The notes beneath the pieces were generated by a model. The model ran no database searches. It was not told the DNA's origin and worked only from the letters and a program-made list of their open reading frames with translations. DNA of 39,887 nucleotides from a bacterium (GTDB lineage Bacteria; Vulcanimicrobiota; Vulcanimicrobiia; Vulcanimicrobiales; Vulcanimicrobiaceae). The translations under genes were made by a program, and so were the position numbers. The stretch is from NCBI GenBank assembly GCA_021845615.1, contig JAJZVP010000006.1:1-39887 (forward strand), in the 5' to 3' direction. Below, in pieces: positions 18,118 through 26,474 of this stretch (its first letter is position 1; each line of letters starts with the position of its first letter).

Positions 18118-19549
18118 GTTCTTCCTCCGCCCGATGTTCGGCGACGATGCGTTGCTGCGGGAAATCCGGCAATGCGGCGATCTGCGCCGCAACCATGCGC
18201 GCGCGCCGCGCCGCGAGCCCGACATGTCCCGTGGGATCGAGCGAGCGACGGATCTCGGCGGGATCGATCAGCGCGGTCAACGCCGGATCGCCGGCGAGTA
18301 ACCCCGCGAGCGGATTATCCTCGCCTCGGGCGAGCGCGTCCCACGCCTCCATCGCGCGTCCGCGCAGCGTTTCGTGCAACTCCTGACGGTCGCCGCCGGC
18401 GCGCGCGGCTTCCATCATCACCCGCTCGGTACCCGCAAACGGACCGTAGGTACGGACGTTCTGTGCGATGCGCCGTTCGTCGATGCGCAGCCCGCGCACC
18501 ACGCGCAGCGCGAGCGAGAGCAACTCGTCGACGCAGAGCAGCGCTTCGGGGATCGTGGTGCGTCGATTCGCACTATCGTCGAGCGTGCGCTCGAGGTAAT
18601 TCGTCGCGGCGTTCTGCCACGCGACGTCGGCGTATGCCGGCAAGAGCCGCGCGAGCGAATCGATCCGTTCGCAAAGAATCGGATTGCGCTTGAACGGCAT
18701 CGCGCTGCTGCCGACCTGCGCGCTTCCGAAGGGTTCGGCGAGCTCGCCGAACGGCGGCGCGCTGAGAATGCGCATATCGGCAGCGAACTTCGAAAGCGAT
18801 GTGCCGATGCCGGCGAGAGCGGCGAGCAACAGGTAATCGAGTTTGCGCGTGTAGGTTTGCGTGCTCGCCGCTCGCGCTTCGAGCCCGAAATGCTCGAGCA
18901 CCTCGCGCTCGAGATCGATCGACGCGCCGGTACCGCCGAGCAATTGTTCGTAGGACGCGGAGGTCCCGACGGCGCCGCGCAATCCCTTCGTCGTCATCTG
19001 CGCGAAGACGTGGCGGAGGTTCGCGTCGTCGATAAGGAGATCTTGGGCGTAGATCGCAAAGCGGTAGCCCAGCGTCGTCGGCTCCGCCGGCTGCAAGTGC
19101 GTGAACGCCATGCAGAGGCGATCGGCCTGCGCCTCAATCCGTTCGGCGAACGCCGCGAGCAACTCGTGTAAGCGTTCCCCGATACTGGAGAGCGCGCGGC
19201 GGATGCGATAGGTTTCGACCGTATCCTCGATGTCCATCGAGGTCGCGCCGAGATGGAGCTTGCCGCCGCCGATACGCGCCTGCGACGCGTAGACGCGGAT
19301 CTCGGCCATGAGATCGTGGTGGATCGAGCGCTCGATCTCTAATGCCGCCTCGATATCGATCTCATCGGCATGCGCGCGCAGGTCGGCGAGCTCCGCCTCG
19401 CTGACGAATCCGTGCTTCGATTGGGCTTGGGCGAGCGCGATCCAAACCTCGCGCCAGAGCCGCCGCCGCGTTCGCTCCGAGAAGAGCGAGCGCACGTCCT
19501 TGCGACCGTACCTCCAAGAGAACGGCGAAGCATAACTGGAGTGATCCAT
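18110..19549 (-). CDS. purB: Adenylosuccinate lyase
   Basis: Fumarase/lyase signature VGSSAMPFKRNPILCERI; MDHSSYASPFSWRYG start at 19549, so the 840-aa ORF is over-extended. Confidence 0.95.
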   Translation of the reverse strand: MDHSSYASPFSWRYGRKDVRSLFSERTRRRLWREVWIALAQAQSKHGFVSEAELADLRAHADEIDIEAALEIERSIHHDLMAEIRVYASQARIGGGKLHLGATSMDIEDTVETYRIRRALSSIGERLHELLAAFAERIEAQADRLCMAFTHLQPAEPTTLGYRFAIYAQDLLIDDANLRHVFAQMTTKGLRGAVGTSASYEQLLGGTGASIDLEREVLEHFGLEARAASTQTYTRKLDYLLLAALAGIGTSLSKFAADMRILSAPPFGELAEPFGSAQVGSSAMPFKRNPILCERIDSLARLLPAYADVAWQNAATNYLERTLDDSANRRTTIPEALLCVDELLSLALRVVRGLRIDERRIAQNVRTYGPFAGTERVMMEAARAGGDRQELHETLRGRAMEAWDALARGEDNPLAGLLAGDPALTALIDPAEIRRSLDPTGHVGLAARRARMVAAQIAALPDFPQQRIVAEHRAEEERG

Positions 19550-19593
19550 GGGTGCTCGCCGCTGTTCGCTCCGCGCGTAGCCGCGGCCTCGTT

Positions 19594-19621
19594 CGCGGCG
19601 CGAGTTTTCGGCCTCGCCGCG
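19594..19621 (-). promoter_or_regulatory. GC-rich stem-loop in the purB leader (holA-purB gap)
   Basis: Minus strand CGCGGCGAG-gccgaaaa-CTCG(CG)CCGCG, about 9 bp with a small bulge, in the only sizeable gap (83 bp) of the 13-gene run. Confidence 0.35.
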
Positions 19622-19632
19622 GGGGGGCGCGA

Positions 19633-20613
19633 CTAGCGAAGCGCGAGCTCGAGGCTGGTCCGCTCGACGAGGAGGCGGAGGTCCTCCAGATCGCTGCCGG
19701 CTCGCCCGGTCACGATGCTCTCGATCCCACGCAGGGCTCGCTCGTAGCCCGCCCGCGCCCGCCGCTCCCCGACGCGGCGCGCGATCGGCCGGAGCGCCCG
19801 CTCCCGCCAGGCCATCCGGGCGGGCAGGGTGCCGCCCGGGCGCGCCATCTCCCAGAGGAGTGCGTATTCGTTGGCGAGCGCCGAGAGCAGGGGCATCGCG
19901 GCGTTCCGCGGATCGTGCTCGAAGCAGTCGCCGAGGATCGTGAACGCCTCGGCGAGGCGCCCTTCGACGAGTGCTCCGGCGAAGCGATAGGGTTTGGGGT
20001 CGTCGACGGCGAGGCTCTCCTGCTCCAGGTCGGCGAGCCGTATCGTACGTCCCAGCAACGAGAGCTTCGCGAGATCGTTGCGGATGCTCGCAAGATCGCT
20101 TTCGGAGCGCGAGAGGTGGGCGAGGACCTGGCGTTCGGCCTCCACTCCGGCGGCCGCCAATTCTTCGCTCACGAAACGCGCGCGAACGTCCTCGTTCACC
20201 GAGCAGTCGATGCGCTGCGCGCTGCGGCCGAGTTGGGAACCCAGCGAGACCGGGCGCGTCGAGCGGGGAGCGACGAGATCGCAGAGCACCAACAGATTCT
20301 CGCCCTCGGCGCAGCGTTGCGCGAGTTCGAGGAGCGCGCGGCGCGGGGCCGCTTTCGCATTCTGCGCGTCGTTGACGATGACGACGCGCCGCGTGGCGAG
20401 AAAAGGCATCGCCGAAATCGCTTCTTCGATCTGCGCGCAATCGTCGACGCTTTCGATGGTCACGCTGCTGCAGTTCAGCGCGCGAATATCCTCGGAGAGC
20501 TCTCGTGCGACGATGGCGTCGCGCACGCGCTCTGCGAGCAGTCGATCGGTTCCCTCGATTGCGACGAGCGCGCCGATCTTCGGAGCGGTATCGAGAAAAT
20601 CGTAGGCTTTCAC
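19633..20613 (-). CDS. holA: DNA polymerase III delta subunit
   Basis: Overall HolA-like architecture (ALVAIEGTDRLLAERVRDAI, FLATRRVVIVNDAQ, SDLASIRNDLAKLSLL); GTG start overlapping the mtnA stop. Confidence 0.82.
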   Translation of the reverse strand: MKAYDFLDTAPKIGALVAIEGTDRLLAERVRDAIVARELSEDIRALNCSSVTIESVDDCAQIEEAISAMPFLATRRVVIVNDAQNAKAAPRRALLELAQRCAEGENLLVLCDLVAPRSTRPVSLGSQLGRSAQRIDCSVNEDVRARFVSEELAAAGVEAERQVLAHLSRSESDLASIRNDLAKLSLLGRTIRLADLEQESLAVDDPKPYRFAGALVEGRLAEAFTILGDCFEHDPRNAAMPLLSALANEYALLWEMARPGGTLPARMAWRERALRPIARRVGERRARAGYERALRGIESIVTGRAGSDLEDLRLLVERTSLELALR

Positions 20614-21656
20614 GCGCGCAACTCTTCGGCATTCCGCAACGCCGACCAAGCGGGGCGGCCGGCGAGGGTCGCGATGCTTTCGAGATAGGGAGGGCGGAGG
20701 AGGCCGTACTCGGTGATAAAGGCGGCGACGAGATGTCCCGGCGTTACGTCGAAGGCGGGGTTATAGACCCGCGCGTCCTCCGGTGCGACCGCCCTGCCGG
20801 CGAACGAACGCACCTCCGCCGCATCGCGTTCTTCGATGGGAATCTCGGCGCCCGACGCGATGGTAAAATCGAACGTCGAACGCGGTGCCGCGACGTAGAA
20901 CGGAATGGCGTGATGCGCTGCGAGAATCGCGAGCGCGTAGGTACCGATCTTATTCGCCGTATCGCCGTTGCGCGCGATGCGATCGGCGCCGACGATGACC
21001 GCATCGACGCGGCCGCGCGCCATCGCGATCGCCGCCGCCCCATCGACCTGCAGCGTCGCATCGATACCCGCGCGTTGACACTCGAGATAGGTGAGCCGAG
21101 CGCCCTGTAAGAGCGGGCGCGTTTCGTCGACGATCGCGTGCGGTGCGAGCCCCGCGCGCTGTGCCGCGATCAACACGCCGAGCGCGCTCCCATATCCCGC
21201 GGTCGCGATCGGTCCGGTGTTGCAATGGGTGAGCACGCGCGCGCCCTTGCCGAAGAGCGGTACGCCGTTGCTGCCGATCGCCGCGTCGATCGATCGCTGC
21301 TCTTCGTGAATAGCGATCGCCTCGCGCTCCATATCCGGCGCGGCAAGCACGCGATCGACCGCCCACGCCAAGTTCACCGCAGTCGGGCGCGCCGAACGAA
21401 CCCGTGCGGCGGCGGCGGCAAACGCACGGTCGTCACGTTCGACTACGCGCAGCACGGCGATTCCGTACGCCGCAAAGACGCCGATGCACGGCGCGCCGCG
21501 CACCGCTAACGTCGCGATCGCTGCGACGATGTCGTCGCACGTGCGCGCGCGCTCGTAGCGGATCTCCGCCGGGAGCAAGCGTTGGTCGAGGTACTGCAGC
21601 TGCCCGTTCTCGTAGCGAACCGCTTCGAGCGCATCGCTCACAACGCGAGCACGCAC
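20610..21656 (-). CDS. mtnA: S-methyl-5-thioribose-1-phosphate isomerase
   Basis: VRGAPCIGVFAAYG, HCNTGPIATAGYGSALGV, DETRPLLQGARLT, GADRIARNGDTANKIGTY. Confidence 0.95.
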   Translation of the reverse strand: MRARVVSDALEAVRYENGQLQYLDQRLLPAEIRYERARTCDDIVAAIATLAVRGAPCIGVFAAYGIAVLRVVERDDRAFAAAAARVRSARPTAVNLAWAVDRVLAAPDMEREAIAIHEEQRSIDAAIGSNGVPLFGKGARVLTHCNTGPIATAGYGSALGVLIAAQRAGLAPHAIVDETRPLLQGARLTYLECQRAGIDATLQVDGAAAIAMARGRVDAVIVGADRIARNGDTANKIGTYALAILAAHHAIPFYVAAPRSTFDFTIASGAEIPIEERDAAEVRSFAGRAVAPEDARVYNPAFDVTPGHLVAAFITEYGLLRPPYLESIATLAGRPAWSALRNAEELRA

Positions 21657-22108
21657 GCCGCGGCGAACGCCGCATCGTACCCCTTATCGCCGCGCGCCGG
21701 GTCGGCACGCTCCTCCGCCTGGGCGAGCGTATCGGTGGTCAGCACGCCGAACCCGACCGGAGCTCCGGTGCGCATCTGCACCTCCATCAGGCCGCGCGCG
21801 CATTCGCCGGCGACGAAATCGAAGTGCGGCGTTTCGCCGCGCACGACGACACCGAGCGCGACGACGGCGTCGACCTCGCCGTCCCGCAGCACTTTCAGCG
21901 CCGCGAGCGGGAGTTCGAAGCAACCGGGAACGTCGAAAAACAGCACGTCCTTATCGTCGACGCCGCAGTCGCGCAGTGCGCGTTTCGCACCGTCGATCAT
22001 CCACTCGGCCAAATCGTCGTAAAATCGCGCCGATAGAACGGCAAAACGTTTGCCCGCGCACGAAGGCACGGGCAAACGGCGCTTGGCGGAGCGATCGGTC
22101 GGTTTCAC
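21638..22108 (-). CDS. ribH: 6,7-dimethyl-8-ribityllumazine synthase
   Basis: VPGCFELPLAALKVL, ALGVVVRGETPHFDFVA, GFGVLTTDTLAQAEERA. Confidence 0.96.
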   Translation of the reverse strand: MKPTDRSAKRRLPVPSCAGKRFAVLSARFYDDLAEWMIDGAKRALRDCGVDDKDVLFFDVPGCFELPLAALKVLRDGEVDAVVALGVVVRGETPHFDFVAGECARGLMEVQMRTGAPVGFGVLTTDTLAQAEERADPARGDKGYDAAFAAACVLAL

Positions 22109-23526
22109 GACGCGGGTGCGTTCTGTACCGATTCGTCGAAGAGATGGCCGAGTTTCGAGCGCTTGGTGCCCATATAGCGTCGATTAAACGGCGTCGGGGT
22201 CGTCTCCATCGGAACGCGCTCGACGATCTTCAAACCGTAGCCCTCGAGGCCGAAGATCTTGCGCGGATTATTGGTAATGAGTTTGAGCTCTTTAATACCG
22301 AGATCGACGAGAATCTGCGAACCGATGCCGTAATCGCGCTTGTCGACGGGGAGGCCGAGCGCGAGATTCGCCTCGACGGTGTCGGCGCCGTTATCCTGGA
22401 GTTCATAGGCGCGCAATTTGTTGGCTAGTCCGATTCCGCGCCCTTCTTGGCGCAGGTAGAGGAGGACGCCGCGCCCCGCGTCGGCGATCATGCGCATCGC
22501 GCCGTCGCGTTGCGCCGCGCAGTCGCAGCGAATCGAATGCAGGGCATCCCCGGTGAGGCACTCGCTGTGCACGCGGACGAGAAGATCTTTGCCGTCGCCG
22601 ATCTCTCCCATAACCAGTGCGACGTGCGTGTTCTCATCGACGGAGGTCTCGTAAGCGATACCGCTCCAGAGACCGTAGGTCGTCGGAAGCGAAAATTCCG
22701 CGACGCGCGTGACGAGTTGTTCGGTTTTCATACGGTAAGCGATCAGCTCCCTGACGGTGACGAGTTTCATGCCGTGGTGATCGGCAAAAGCTCGTAACCC
22801 GTCGCGCCGCTCCATCGTTCCATCTTCGGCCATGATCTCGCAGATGACGCCGGCCGGAGCGAGCCCGGCGAGGCGCGCGAGATCTACCGACGCCTCGGTC
22901 TGCCCCGCCCGTACCAAGACGCCTCCCTCGCGCGCGCGTAACGGAAACATATGTCCCGGCCGCAGAAAATCCGCGGGCGTCGCCTGAGGATCGAGCAACT
23001 TTTGAATCGTCGCGGCGCGGTCGTGTGCGGAGATCCCCGTCGTCGTCACCCCACGCGCTTCGACCGAGACGGTGAATGCGGTCTCGTGTACCGCCGTGTT
23101 ATCGCTCACCATCATGGGAATATCGAGCTCGTCGAGCCGCGCACCGGTCATCGCGATACAGATCAATCCGCCCGCCTCGCGACGCATGAAATTGATCGCT
23201 TCGGCATCGACTTTCTCGGCAGCCATGACGAGATCGCCCTCATTCTCGCGATCCTCGTCGTCGAGGACGACCACCATCTTCCCGGCGCGAATATCGGCGA
23301 TCGCCTCCTCGATGGGATCGGTCACCGATTCGCGTTCGATCTTCGGGGCGGCGAGTTCGGGGAGTACGCTCGAGAGGCGCTCGAACGTTTGATAGGAGGG
23401 CTGGCGCCGTCCGGCGCGCAGGAGCGAGATCGCCGATTCGGTCACCCCGGAGCGCGCGGCAAGCTCGGCGGCGGTCAAACGGCTTTTCTCGAGGGCGGCA
23501 TTCAACCGTTCGGCAAAGCTCGGCAT
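22105..23526 (-). CDS. ribBA: XRE-family HTH domain fused to RibBA (DHBP synthase / GTP cyclohydrolase II)
   Basis: N-terminal HTH FAERLNAALEKSRLTAAELAARSGVTESAISLLRAGRRQPSYQTFERLSSVL; RibB DDEDRENEGDLVMAAE; RibA HSECLTGDALHSIRCDC, EGRGIGLANKLRAYELQD. Confidence 0.95.
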   Translation of the reverse strand: MPSFAERLNAALEKSRLTAAELAARSGVTESAISLLRAGRRQPSYQTFERLSSVLPELAAPKIERESVTDPIEEAIADIRAGKMVVVLDDEDRENEGDLVMAAEKVDAEAINFMRREAGGLICIAMTGARLDELDIPMMVSDNTAVHETAFTVSVEARGVTTTGISAHDRAATIQKLLDPQATPADFLRPGHMFPLRAREGGVLVRAGQTEASVDLARLAGLAPAGVICEIMAEDGTMERRDGLRAFADHHGMKLVTVRELIAYRMKTEQLVTRVAEFSLPTTYGLWSGIAYETSVDENTHVALVMGEIGDGKDLLVRVHSECLTGDALHSIRCDCAAQRDGAMRMIADAGRGVLLYLRQEGRGIGLANKLRAYELQDNGADTVEANLALGLPVDKRDYGIGSQILVDLGIKELKLITNNPRKIFGLEGYGLKIVERVPMETTPTPFNRRYMGTKRSKLGHLFDESVQNAPAS

Positions 23527-23532
23527 GAGCGA

Positions 23533-23561
23533 ACGCTACGCCCAGTCTTTTCAGTTGTCAA
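23533..23561 (-). promoter_or_regulatory. Sigma70-like promoter for ribBA
   Basis: Minus strand TTGACA (23561-23556), 17-nt spacer, TAGCGT (23538-23533); predicted TSS at or next to the ATG at 23526. Confidence 0.6.
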
Positions 23562-23678
23562 GCGACTTTGGAGTGCTCCGACATACCGAATGCCGAAGAA
23601 CGGATTCAACGCTATGCCATGCAGGTGGCACTCTATCGCGATACGCTCATCCGTGGAATTTGAAGCCCGGCCAACGCC

Positions 23679-23751
23679 GGGGGCGTGGTCTAGCGGTAAA
23701 GATGCCTGCTTGATACGTAGCGAGACGTGGGTTCGAATCCCACCGCCTCCA
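23679..23751 (+). tRNA. tRNA-like gene, anticodon GAU in the canonical 73-nt fold; identity uncertain (Gly-like body)
   Basis: Acceptor GGGGGCG/CGCCTCC, D-arm GTCT/AGAT, T-arm GTGGG-TTCGAAT-CCCAC, A73; anticodon stem CCTGC/GTAGC with a C27-C43 mismatch and G-U pair. Confidence 0.7.
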
Positions 23752-23760
23752 ACTTCCGCC

Positions 23761-23786
23761 AAGAGGCTCGCGAAGGCGAACCTCTT
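23761..23786 (+). other. Stem-loop downstream of the tRNA-like gene
   Basis: AAGAGG-c-TCGC-GAAG-GCGA-a-CCTCTT. Confidence 0.45.
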
Positions 23787-23822
23787 GTGCTACAATCGGG
23801 CCGCGTATCAAGCAAGCAGGTG

Positions 23823-23856
23823 AGGCCGGGGAGCAATCCCTGGCCTCCCGCTTTTA
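23823..23856 (+). terminator. Possible Rho-independent terminator
   Basis: GAGGCCGGG-GAGCAAT-CCC(T)GGCCTC stem followed by CCGCTTTT. Confidence 0.45.
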
Positions 23857-23932
23857 GCTCCCCGATCGCATGCCCACAACACTCGGCGTTATCCCCTGCG
23901 CTAGGAAATCACGTCGAGTTTATGGGCAAGGC

Positions 23933-24973
23933 CTAGCCGCGACCCTCACCAAACGTCAGGATCGGCTTGATGCACCGCGCCGCACGGAGATCGGCGTAGG
24001 CGGCGCCGACTTCCTCGAAGGGGCGCACCGTTGCGCCGAGCATATCGGCGCTCGCGACTCCGGCGGCGAGCAAGGCGAGCGCCTCGCGGGTATCGTCGGG
24101 GCCGCATGAATAGCTGGCGATGAGCCGTCGATCTCCGAAGTAGAACGCCGCCGGATCGAGGTCGATCGCAGTCCCAGGTTCGAGCGGCGTGAACATGACG
24201 ACGCGCCCCCCGGGTGCGCAGGCATCGAGCGCCGCGCGGAGCGCCGCGGGATGCCCCGGCCCGCAGATCGTGAGATCGGCGCCGGTTCCATCGCCCCAGG
24301 CCGCGAGCGCCGCCCCAAGCTCCTCGGGAGCGACGGCGCGCGCCCCGAGCGCCCGCGCCGCTTCTCGACGTTGCGGAAGCGGGTCGCTCCCGAGCACCTC
24401 GGCACCGCGATGGCGCGCGAGCGCGACGTGCATGAGCCCCATCACCCCCAAACCGATGCAGAGCACGCGGTCGCGCGATTGCAGCGCGCCGCGCCGGAGC
24501 GATTTCACGACGCAGGCGAACGGTTCGACGAGCGAGGCGTCGACGTACGACATGCCGTCGGGAATCCGTAACGTATCGCGCACGTTTTCGCGCGGAACGC
24601 GAAAATATTCGGCGATCGCACCGGGGTCGATGCGCGTCGCACGCCAGGTCGCGCACTGCACGTAGTCGCCGCGCGCGCAGGCCGCACACGCGAAACACGG
24701 CGCGTGGTGGTGAACGAAGACGCGATCCCCGGGCGCAAACGGGCGCCCGTCGTCGTCGCAGGGTGGTGTTCCCGGGCCGACCGCCGCGATCTCTCCGGCG
24801 GGCTCGTGCCCGAGCACCATCGGGGCTTTGCGCGCGACGTACCAGGCCATAATATCGCCACTGCAGATCCCCGCAGCACGCGTGCGCACGAGCAGTTCCC
24901 CTTCGGCGAGTTCGGGCACGGCGACGCGTTCGATCGCGATATCGTCGACGCTGCGCAGCATTGCCGCGCGCAT
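23933..24973 (-). CDS. Zinc-type (MDR) alcohol/polyol dehydrogenase
   Basis: GHEPAGEIAAVGPG, Cys cluster CFACAACARGDYVQC, nucleotide-binding VLCIGLGVMGLMHV; GTG at 24994 is an alternative start. Confidence 0.85.
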   Translation of the reverse strand: MRAAMLRSVDDIAIERVAVPELAEGELLVRTRAAGICSGDIMAWYVARKAPMVLGHEPAGEIAAVGPGTPPCDDDGRPFAPGDRVFVHHHAPCFACAACARGDYVQCATWRATRIDPGAIAEYFRVPRENVRDTLRIPDGMSYVDASLVEPFACVVKSLRRGALQSRDRVLCIGLGVMGLMHVALARHRGAEVLGSDPLPQRREAARALGARAVAPEELGAALAAWGDGTGADLTICGPGHPAALRAALDACAPGGRVVMFTPLEPGTAIDLDPAAFYFGDRRLIASYSCGPDDTREALALLAAGVASADMLGATVRPFEEVGAAYADLRAARCIKPILTFGEGRG

Positions 24974-24995
24974 GCGCTCGGGATGCGTTGCCACG

Positions 24996-26015
24996 TTACG
25001 TCTCGATCGCCGCTTTGAGCCCGATCCCGGAATCGAGCGCGGCGAAGGCATCGACGATGCGATCGAGTGGATAGCGGTGCGAGATGAGCCGCGTGCAATC
25101 GAACGCGCGCTCGCGCAACAATGCGAACGCTTCGGCGACCGCGCGCGGCGTAAAGTGAAACGGCGAAATCAGGCGCACTTCATCGTAATGGAGACGCGCC
25201 GCGCGAAACGAAACGTTCGCCTCGGCGGGCAACCCGCCGAAGAACGACACGGTGCCGCCCCGACGCACCAACGATGGAGCGAGTTCCCACACCTCGGCCG
25301 TGCCGGTACATTCGACCAGCGCGTCGGCGCCACGCCCGCCGGTTCGCTCGCGCAAGGACGCGCCGACGTCGTTCGCGCTTGCATCGATCGTCGCGAGCCC
25401 GAGCGAAGCGGCGAGCGCGAGCCGTTCGGGGCGACGCCCGACGAGCACGCACTCGTGCCCGTCACGTGCGAACAGCAAGGCGTGGAGCATGCCGAAGCCG
25501 CCGTCGCCGAAGACCGCGACGCTGCTGCGAGGGCGCGGAGCGAGCACGTTGCGCGAATGCACCACGCACGAGAGCGGCTCGAGAAAGGCCGCCTCGGCAA
25601 ACGTCATCGCCTCGGGCTTACGGAAGGCGTTGCGCGCGAGAATGTGCTGAGGAACCACGATGGCATCGGCGTAGGCGCCGAGAATTTTGCGCTCCATCAC
25701 GCTCTCGCAGAGTTCTTCTTCTCCGGCGGCACACCAGAAGCAGCCCCCGCAGGGGGCCGAGTGCACGCAGGCGATCGCCTCACCGACGCGCCAATCGCTC
25801 GCGCCCGAGCCGAGCGCGAGAATCTCGCCGGAAAATTCATGCCCGAACGGCGTCGGAAACGGCATCTGCGGGTGCCCGCGACGATAGGCCTTCAAATCGG
25901 TGCCGTCGGTCAACGCGACGCGCACGGCGACGACCGCTCCGCCCGGCGGCGGTTCGGGCATCGCGACCTCACGCAATTCGATGTTGCGCGGCGCCGTCAA
26001 CATCGCGACGCGCAT
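24996..26015 (-). CDS. Zinc-type (MDR) dehydrogenase, second copy
   Basis: GHEFSGEILALGSGA, CGGCFWCAAGEEELC, SVAVFGDGGFGMLHALL. Confidence 0.85.
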   Translation of the reverse strand: MRVAMLTAPRNIELREVAMPEPPPGGAVVAVRVALTDGTDLKAYRRGHPQMPFPTPFGHEFSGEILALGSGASDWRVGEAIACVHSAPCGGCFWCAAGEEELCESVMERKILGAYADAIVVPQHILARNAFRKPEAMTFAEAAFLEPLSCVVHSRNVLAPRPRSSVAVFGDGGFGMLHALLFARDGHECVLVGRRPERLALAASLGLATIDASANDVGASLRERTGGRGADALVECTGTAEVWELAPSLVRRGGTVSFFGGLPAEANVSFRAARLHYDEVRLISPFHFTPRAVAEAFALLRERAFDCTRLISHRYPLDRIVDAFAALDSGIGLKAAIET

Positions 26016-26018
26016 CGG

Positions 26019-26474
26019 TTACCGCTCCGGTGCGAGGGCCGAGCGCAGCGCGTCGCGCAAGGCGGGAGCGAGCGGCTTGCTCGTGCGTTTCACGCGATCC
26101 ATGCACGCGCAGGTCAGCGTGAACCGCGCCCCGGGCTCTCCGAGTCGCTCGTTCATCACGACGGTCTGCCAACGGATGCTCGCGGTACCGACGTGTTCGA
26201 TCGAGGTCTGTAGCTCCAGCCAATCGTCCATCAACGCGGGGCCGAAGTATTCGGCATCGGTCTTCACGCGCGGCAACCAGAAATCGTATTCCTCGAATAT
26301 TTTCTCGTACGCAAATCCAAGATCGCGAAAAAATTCCATCTCGGCACGCTCGATATAGCGCCAATAGGCGGCAAAATACATGATACCGGCGGCGTCGATA
26401 TCGGCCCACTGAACGCGCACCCGCGTGCGAAAAAGCCTCGCGCCGGGCGGACGCGTATCGACGTACCGGCTCAT
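26019..26474 (-). CDS. Acyl-CoA thioesterase, hot-dog fold (4HBT/YbgC-like)
   Basis: VQWADIDAAGIMYFAAYWRYIERAEMEFFRDLG. Confidence 0.85.
   Translation of the reverse strand: MSRYVDTRPPGARLFRTRVRVQWADIDAAGIMYFAAYWRYIERAEMEFFRDLGFAYEKIFEEYDFWLPRVKTDAEYFGPALMDDWLELQTSIEHVGTASIRWQTVVMNERLGEPGARFTLTCACMDRVKRTSKPLAPALRDALRSALAPER

Noticed and set aside
18110-20632. 840-aa ORF as a possible giant PurB fusion
   Set aside because: N-terminal about 360 aa is Arg-rich out-of-frame holA sequence; the PurB start at 19549 is clear.
23527-23640. FMN riboswitch upstream of ribBA
   Set aside because: Predicted TSS abuts the start codon and I found no multi-arm conserved FMN-element pattern; needs an Rfam scan to be final.
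23803-23856. Second complete tRNA or SRP RNA downstream of the tRNA-like gene
   Set aside because: No TTCGA-type T-loop, no matching acceptor, and no SRP GGAA tetraloop motif; kept only as a candidate RNA/terminator.
23727-23936. ORF beginning MGSNPTASN across the tRNA
   Set aside because: Typical artefact of translating a tRNA T-arm; no start signal.
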